From Corydoras sp. C115 (taxonomy: Eukaryota; Chordata; Actinopteri; Siluriformes; Callichthyidae): a stretch of 64,000 nt of DNA. The stretch spans positions 2,254,501 to 2,318,500 of the forward strand of contig JAFMOC010000002.1 in the NCBI GenBank assembly GCA_019802505.1, given 5' to 3'. A program made the position numbers and the translations under genes. Below are positions 57,838 through 64,000 of this stretch, one piece after another. The first letter of the stretch is position 1, and every line of letters starts with the position of its first letter. The notes beneath the pieces are model-generated. The model had not been told where the DNA came from. It ran no database searches and was given only the letters and a program-made list of their open reading frames with translations.

Positions 57838-58194
57838 GGGCGGCACGGTGGCTTAGTGGTTAGCACGTTCGCCTCTCAGCGCTAGGGATTCACGGTTCGA
57901 ATCCCCATCTGGGTGGAGTTTCCATGTTCTCCCCGTGTCCGCGTGGGTTTCCTCCGGGTTCTCCGGTTTCCTCCCACAGTCCAAAAACATGGATCAAGTT
58001 AATTGAGTTCTCTAAATTGCCCCATATACAGTGTGTTTGAGTGTGTGAGTGTGTACCCAGCGATGGATTGGCGCCCTGTCCTGGGTCTATCTGCCCAGCG
58101 CCCGAGACGTTCTCCCCTGGATGGGCATGGGGAACCCCACCGCGACCCTAATAGAGGATAAAGCGGGAGATAATGAATGAATGAATGAATGAAT
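57838..58194 (+). mobile_element. tRNA-derived SINE, best-preserved copy
   Basis: Closest to the apparent consensus: GGGCGGCACGGTGGCTTAGT head, intact A and B boxes, complete body and (GAAT)n tail. It is flanked by a perfect 11-bp duplication AAATGAGCAGA (57827-57837, 58195-58205). The intact promoter boxes and perfect duplication suggest a recent insertion. Confidence 0.95.
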
Positions 58195-58205
58195 AAATGA
58201 GCAGA

Positions 58206-59149
58206 AAACATAGCAGGTTCAGAGGACCTATGGACTAGCTAGGTTTCTCATGAAGGAAGGTTCCTGGCAATTAATACTCAAGTCTGCTGTTTAGGCCACT
58301 CAGGAAAAGTTCCTCAATCGAGTTAACAATGTTGGAAGGTATGCCTATTGTTGCCAGGCGTTTCATGTTTAGTTAGATTGAAATGATCTCCAGCATGTTA
58401 AATTCATCACTGTGCAAATGAAAAAGAAGAGCAAGAGGGCAGTCAGTTTTTCCATTCGCTCAGTGCTAACTGAGCTGGGTTTGAGTGAGTGAGGGGCATG
58501 TTAAGTGCAAAAAAAGAGAAATAGAGTGTGGGGAAGAGAAAGTACAGTCTGGCTTTCCAGGCCTACTGTATACCAGCTCTTGAAGCCACAGTCAAAAAAC
58601 AGAGATGTTCATGTTATTTCACTTTATATTTGTACATTTTCAAAGATAAATAAACAACAGTAAGTCATTTTAACTATGTTTTCCTTAATTTTCTTTTGCT
58701 AATGGGCAACTAATCTCATCTTTATTAAGGGAACCGGGATACAAATGTGCTACACCTGCAGTGGGAGGAAAATTGATCACTTCACTGTCTTCATGCCCCA
58801 TGCACACAGCTCCATCCCACAAAGTATTAGAAAGAAATATACACTGTAACCTTCATACACTAAAAATTAAACGTACACAGTATGTACAATGATTATATGA
58901 TAATTGCAATTCGATTACATGAGTAAATATGCACATGGGTCTATGTTATATTTTTCATTTTGCTACTATTGATACACTCTGTGCTGTACTTAGTATGTTT
59001 ATAATCCATCTGGTTATAGTTATGTACACAAGCAATGGTTAAGTTTACCAAACTGAATTGAATTGTGTTTAATTGTTTGCTTAGACAAGTTATTAATCTT
59101 TGGTGACTTTAATGATAAACTAGCTTTTGACTCCATTTTAATTCCAAGT
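58206..59149. other. Intergenic, nothing recognised
   Basis: No gene or repeat recognised. Confidence 0.4.
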
Positions 59150-62140
59150 TCAAGTTCAAGTAATTTATTTATATAGCGCTTTTTACAACAGTACATTGTC
59201 ACAAAGCAGCTTTACAGAATGAAAAGCCTTTAAACCCCCAAAGAGCAAGCCGAAGCGACAGTGGCAAGAAAAAACTCCCTTTTATGTTGTTATTTAAGGA
59301 AGCAGATAAAAAAAAAGGAACCTTGGGAGGACCAAGACTCAGTGGGGGACTCATCCTCCTTGAGCGGCCAGGCAGCAACAACAATGTAGGACAGCCATGT
59401 ACAGATATTAAACAAATGGAAAAACTAACAACTGGAAAACTATATGTGAGTCCATTAGGGGGCGTCCTGCAGGACCGCCTTGTCAGGTTCCATACAGTAT
59501 TCGTCAGCAGAGCCATGGATGAAGATCTCCAGGAAGCCGGGGGACACCTCAAAAGAAACAGACAAGGAAGGCAGTTAAAGCTAATAATAAAGCACGGCAT
59601 TTAATTAATAAGTAATTAATTGACATAGTGCAGCATGTGACTCCGGCATCACTGACTAGAGCAGCATAACTAAAAGAGGCAGATACTGCAGACTCTACAT
59701 AGTTGAGATGGCGCCCCGGAACAGCATCATTTCAGCGCCACACCCCCCCATTAATGATGAGGTGGGTGAAGAGGTGAAACGACAGCATACACTGATCAGA
59801 GATTACCCCCCAACACAGCCAAGTCTGAGATCTACATCTTTATCTACAGGGGATTAATTAAACGCAAGATTAAATAAATGTGTTTTTAATTTATTTTTAA
59901 AGATTAATAGTGATTCAGAATCACAAACAGTAACTGGAAGGCTATTCCAAAGTTGAGGAGCCTTGTGGGAGAACGCTCTTCCACCAGCAGTAATTTTATT
60001 TATTCTAGGAGCTAAGAGTAAACCAGCACCTTGAGATCGGAGCTCACGTGTTGGCTTGTATGATTGAATCAGCTCACTCAGATACTGTGGAGCCTGATTA
60101 TGTAGAATTTATATTATTAATAAAATTTTGTACTCGATACGAAACTTAACTGGTAGCCAGTGCAGGTTTGATAACACAGGAGTTATATGATCAAACTTTC
60201 TGGTTTTAGTTAAAACTCTAGCTGCAGCATTCTGCACAAGTTGTAATTTATGTAATGATTTATTAGAACATCCTGTCAGAAGTGAATTACAATAATCTAA
60301 CCTTGAGGTAATAAAAGCATGAATTAGTTTTTCTGCGTCTTGGAGGGAGAGGATATTTCGTAGCTTCGAAATGTTACGAAGGTGAAAAAATACAATTCTA
60401 GTGATATTGCTAATGTGCTTTGTAAAGGAGAGATCTGAATCAATAATGGCACCGAGATTATTTACAGATGAACTGGGTCTAATTAAAGAGTTATCAAGGT
60501 TTAACATAGTGTTAGAAGCTTTGTTAATTTTGTCCTTGGGTCCAACTATCAGAAACTCTGTTTTATCAGAATTTAGCAGTAGGAAGTTTTTTGACATCCA
60601 TATTTTAATATCTTGGATGCAGTCCTCAAGCTTACTGACTGAACGACCATCATTAGGGTTAGCTGAAACATATAACTGTGTATCATCTGCGTATAAGTGG
60701 AAACTGATTCCATGTTTACGAACAATTGATCCCAATGGAGCATATATAATGCAAATAGGAGTGGACCCAAAACTGACCCTTGTGGGACACCATATTTAAC
60801 TTTAGCGAGATCAGAATATTGGTTGTTAACACAGGTGAATTGATATCGATCTGTCAGGTAGGATTTAAACCACTGGAGTGCAGATCCTGTAACACCCACA
60901 ATGTTTTCTAATCTATCAACTAAGATGTTATGGTCTATAGTGTCAAAGGCTGCACTAAGATCTAATAATACAAGAAAAGAGAATTGGTTATTATCAGAGG
61001 ACATTAATAAGTCATTAACGACTTTAATTAAGGCTGTCTCAGTGCTATGGTGAGACCTAAAACCTGACTGAAAAAAAAAAAACGTTATTAGCTAGAAGAT
61101 GCCGATTCAGCTGGTTGAACACTATTTTTTCTAGGATTTTAGAGACAAAAGGAAGGTTTGATATTGGTCTATAGTTGGACAGTATTAGAGGATCTAAATT
61201 AGGTTTTTTAAATAATGGTTTAATGACTGCACACTTCAGATTTTTGGGGACATAGCCTATTTTAAGTGATGAATTTATAATGTTTATAAAAGGCTCTGTA
61301 ATATTTGGTAGGAGGTCTTTAAGCAGGTTTGTAGGTATTGGGTCTAACATACAGGATGTTGTCTTTGATTGTGTAATTAATGAGACAAGCTCTTTTTTAG
61401 ATATGGGGCTAAAGGTATTTAACTCTTGTACTATATTATTTTCTCTACCACTAGATTTTTCAGAAATCATTGAGGGTTGATTATTGGTTACGCTACACAA
61501 TGCATTAGATGATTTAAGTCTTATGTTTTCAATTTTGTCACTAAAGAAATTCATGAAATCATTGCTGCTGAACTGTGAGTGAATCTGTGAATCTGATTCA
61601 GTAGCACTTCGAGTTAATTTGGCAATGGTACTAAAGAGGAATCTTTGGTTGTTTTTGTTGTTCTCTATTAATTCAGAATAATATTTAGTCTTCGCTGCAT
61701 TGAGTGCATGTTTGTACTCAGTCATACTGTCCTTCCATGCAACCCTAAATACCTCTAATTTAGTTTGTCTCCATTTACACTCCATGGTTCTAGTGGCTTG
61801 TTTTAGGGCGCGTGTTTGATCATTAAACCATGGAACGAGTCTTTTATCTTTAATCCTTTTTTAGTTTAAGTGGAGCGACACTGTCTAAGGTTGCAGAAAA
61901 CACGTGTTTAAGGTATTCCGCTGTGTTTTCAAGTTCATCGGGTCCTGATGCTGGTTTAATGTTTAATTCGGGTAAATGTTGTAGGAATGACACAGCCGTA
62001 GAGGGAATGATTGTACGCTTCATGTCATATTGTGGTTTAATGACTGGATCAATATCAATTTCTAAATCGTAGGTTATCAAATAGTGATCGGAGATGACCT
62101 CACATAGTGGAACAATAGTTAAATTATTAATGTTAATGTT
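59150..62140 (-). pseudogene. L2-clade LINE, 5'-truncated and frameshifted
   Basis: Reading the minus strand: end of an endonuclease domain ('LCEVISDHYLITYDLEIDID', about 62035-62105), a linker with 'PASGPDELENTAEYLKHVF', then the reverse transcriptase. RT motifs are 'LSNYRPISNLPFVSKILEKI' (about 61130-61190), 'LVLLDLSAAFDTIDHNILVD' (about 60930-60975), 'YGVPQGSVLGPLLFALYM' (about 60750-60800) and 'GISFHLYADDTQLYVS' with the catalytic YADD (about 60665-60710). Thumb/C-terminal motifs follow: 'FFHLRNISKLRNIL', 'SRLDYCNSLLTG', 'LQLVQNAAARVL' and 'LHWLPVKFRIEYKILL'. Frameshifts occur near 61850-61790, 61060 (within an A/T run), 60750 and 60110. Nucleic-acid-binding ORF1 and most of the endonuclease are missing. 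The 3' UTR (59150-59640) is shared with 3130-3350. Confidence 0.92.
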
Positions 62141-62160
62141 AACATTAATAATTTAACTAT
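62115..62160. repeat. Perfect 22-bp fold-back at the LINE 5' end
   Basis: 62115-62136 and 62139-62160 are exact reverse complements (ATAGTTAAATTATTAATGTT + AA) with a 2-base spacer. The right arm continues nothing recognisable, while the left arm is part of the LINE, so the LINE's 5' terminus carries a short inverted copy of itself. Confidence 0.9.
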
Positions 62161-62216
62161 TTCCACAGATTTCATTCAAAGTTTTGACATATAAAAAGAC
62201 ATATAGTTTTTATATT

Positions 62217-62576
62217 CATTCATTCATTATCTTCTGCTTTAACCTATATTAGGGTCGTGATTGGGGTTCCCCATGCCCATCCAGGGGAGAACGTTTCGGG
62301 CGCTGGGTAGATACACCCAGGACAGGGCGCCAATCTATCGCTGGGCACACACTCACTCACACGGACACGCATGCATACACACTCTATATGGGGCAATTTG
62401 GAGAACTCAATTGACTTGATACATGTTTTTGGACTGTGGGAGGAAACCGGAGATCCCGGAGGAAACCCACGCAGACATGGGGAGAACGAGGAAACTCCAA
62501 CCAGATGGGGATTCGAACCGGGAATCCCTAGTGCTGAGAGGTGAACATGCTAAGCACTAAGCCACCGTGCCGCCCC
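62217..62576 (-). mobile_element. tRNA-derived SINE with target duplication
   Basis: Full copy with (GAAT)n tail. A perfect 13-bp duplication TAGTTTTTATATT flanks it (62204-62216, 62577-62589). Confidence 0.94.
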
Positions 62577-62589
62577 TAGTTTTTATATT

Positions 62590-62792
62590 AAATACTAAAT
62601 ACTTAACCATTGTCAAACGAAGTATTTTGAAATAATTTCGTACCGTTATCTATCTTATAATCCATTATTGTAAATTGGTAATGATCATCTTAAAAACCAC
62701 AATATTACAAAAAAAACTCTCTATTACTCCAGCTAATGTTAATGTCCTCAGATTATAATCGTGACACAGTTACAAAAAAAAAAGATCATCAT
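62590..62792. other. Short intergenic stretch
   Basis: Nothing recognised. Confidence 0.4.
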
Positions 62793-62802
62793 ACGTAGAA
62801 AA

Positions 62803-63101
62803 CATCCATCCATTATCTTCCGCTTTATCCTCTACTTCGGGCACTGAGCAGATACACCCAGGACAGGGCGGCAATCTATCGCTGGGCACACATTCACTCA
62901 CACAGACACACACTATATAGGGCAATTTGGAGAATTCAATTGATCTTGATCCATGTTTTTGGAGTGTGGGAGGAAACCGAAGAATCCGGAAGAAACCCAC
63001 ACAGACACAGGGAGAACAAACTCCACCCAGATTGGGATTCAAATGGGGAATCCCCGGCACTGAGAGGCAAAGGTGCTAACCACTAAGCCACCATGCCGCC
63101 C
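62803..63101 (-). mobile_element. tRNA-derived SINE with internal deletion
   Basis: (ATGG)n tail and complete head. About 55 bp between 'ctctact' and 'tcgggcactg' is missing compared with other copies. Flanks ACGTAGAAAACAT (62793-62805) and ACATAGACAACAT (63102-63114) resemble a 13-bp duplication with two mismatches. Confidence 0.88.
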
Positions 63102-63114
63102 ACATAGACAACAT

Positions 63115-63588
63115 ATTAATTGAAAATGTAAGATGTTAAAAACTAAGAACTTTACCATAATAAATATTTTCACAGACAAACTTCAACCGTGTCCACATAC
63201 TTTCAACTATAAAACATGTGATGCAAACATTGCAATAACAGATACCATAAAATAAATGATTGCTAACAATACTCTAAAGCAGTACCAGATTTTGGACTTT
63301 TTATGTACATTATTAAATTCTCCTTGTCCTCGGTCTTCCTTTAGCGCTCCATTTTGTTGTTGTATTCCTCTTTCTATCCTGATGTATGGGCTCTAATACT
63401 CCTTTTGGGTCTGACCTGGTGTTCCCCTTTCTCTCCATCCCTGTCCACACATCTTGGCCCCAAGTCCACACATCATGCCTTTAATGCTTGCTGCATGTGG
63501 TTTTATATTGCCTTATTAGAATTTATATCTGACAAGTGCTTCCCTGTGATATGATTCATCTTATGCTGCACACTGAATCGCAGGTCTA
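63115..63588. other. Intergenic, nothing recognised
   Basis: No gene supported. Confidence 0.4.
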
Positions 63589-64000
63589 ATGCTTCTGGAA
63601 CGTGCTGGGAATCTCTGCAGTGAACGAGAAGACCCAGGCAATGATCCGGCCCGGTTTGCACCAGCTCTTAAAAGCAGGCCAATAAAAGAAGAATTGGATT
63701 GTAATGTAACACCTCATATCTGTTTGAGAGGACAATGTGAGGTGCTCATAGTTTCCACAGCAGGCAGTAGAATTGGGAGTTCAGGACACAACAAAGAGAA
63801 GGGTTCAGTGCATTGGACAGCACTAAGACAGGGTAAAAAGCAAAAAAGAAAGAAGCAAAGAGAGAGAGAGAGAGCAGATAAAAAATATGTGATACGAAAA
63901 GATCAAATAACATGGAATAGACGAAAAAAGCTCTTGTGCTTTCTTGATCTCCTTAATCTCTGCAGCAAGAATACAGTGGTTAATGTTACCAGCTGTCAGA
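63589..64000 (+). CDS. Unterminated open frame at the right edge
   Basis: From ATG at 63589 a plus-strand frame stays open for 137 codons to the end of the window. The product begins MLLERAGNLCSEREDPGNDP and later has a lysine/arginine-rich stretch encoded by an AAG/AGA-rich tract (about 63830-63880). No family was recognised. In six frames over 64 kb a run of this length can arise by chance, so it is listed only because it leaves the window and cannot be judged here. Confidence 0.12.
   Translation, partial: MLLERAGNLCSEREDPGNDPARFAPALKSRPIKEELDCNVTPHICLRGQCEVLIVSTAGSRIGSSGHNKEKGSVHWTALRQGKKQKRKKQRERERADKKYVIRKDQITWNRRKKLLCFLDLLNLCSKNTVVNVTSCQ

Noticed and set aside
57838..57910. Possible tRNA gene (good A and B boxes)
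   Set aside because: The boxes belong to the SINE head. No cloverleaf with a proper acceptor stem could be drawn, and the same head recurs in over a dozen copies with tails and target duplications.

Overview
This 64-kb window is vertebrate nuclear DNA, almost certainly from a teleost fish. It is AT-rich, with a split gene whose introns follow GT-AG rules, many CA and TA microsatellites, several Tc1/mariner families (DD34E), L2-type LINE debris with 3' tails typical of fish, a tRNA-derived SINE present in about 16 pieces, hAT elements and small LTR elements. The exact species cannot be read from the sequence. No bacterial features (operons, Shine-Dalgarno sites, CRISPR) were seen.

Only one host gene is clearly intact: a minus-strand, five-exon ortholog of LYPLAL1 (lysophospholipase-like 1, acyl-protein thioesterase family), with coding exons between 10777 and 18003. 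All splice junctions, phases and the Ser-Asp-His triad check out, giving 231 residues. Its 5' flank (18004-18060) is CpG-rich and holds a CACGTG box and a TCTCGCGAG motif. Two other stretches look possibly genic but are unidentified: a codon-like open exon at 3612-3887 (minus) and an 80-codon frame with a signal-peptide-like start behind a TATA box at 50101-50421 (plus).

Layout. 1-10 kb: AT-rich DNA with LINE tails (425-570, 3130-3548), an internally deleted Tc1 (6043-7090), a hAT BED-finger scrap (7160-7330) and a decayed Tc1 (9190-10020). 10-18 kb: LYPLAL1, with an old Tc1 in intron 3 and SINE and LINE scraps in intron 1. 18-26 kb: SINE clusters, two LTR insertions with 5-bp target duplications (21004-21874, 22897-23350) and a nearly intact Tc1 (23870-25300). 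26-33 kb: SINEs and microsatellites in unannotated DNA. 33-40 kb: two hAT-like elements, one split by a Tc1 with about 230-bp inverted repeats and the other split by a complete miniature LTR element (37924-39280). 41.8-42.9 kb: a GC-rich element with TG...CA ends, a 5-bp duplication and an acidic 82-codon ORF. 43-64 kb: SINEs, two reverse-transcriptase pseudogenes (46303-47255 and 59150-62140, both minus), a second copy of the first Tc1 family (48168-49675), a hAT copy carrying one arm of a 157-bp inverted repeat (50511-51537), and more SINEs.

The window therefore reads as one housekeeping-type enzyme gene in a large transposon-rich intergenic landscape. Nested insertions and target duplications give relative ages: hAT insertions precede both the Tc1 and the LTR element that interrupt them. 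The least explained items are the GC-rich element at 41.8 kb, the inverted duplication at 50.5-51.5 kb, and the two unidentified candidate coding segments.
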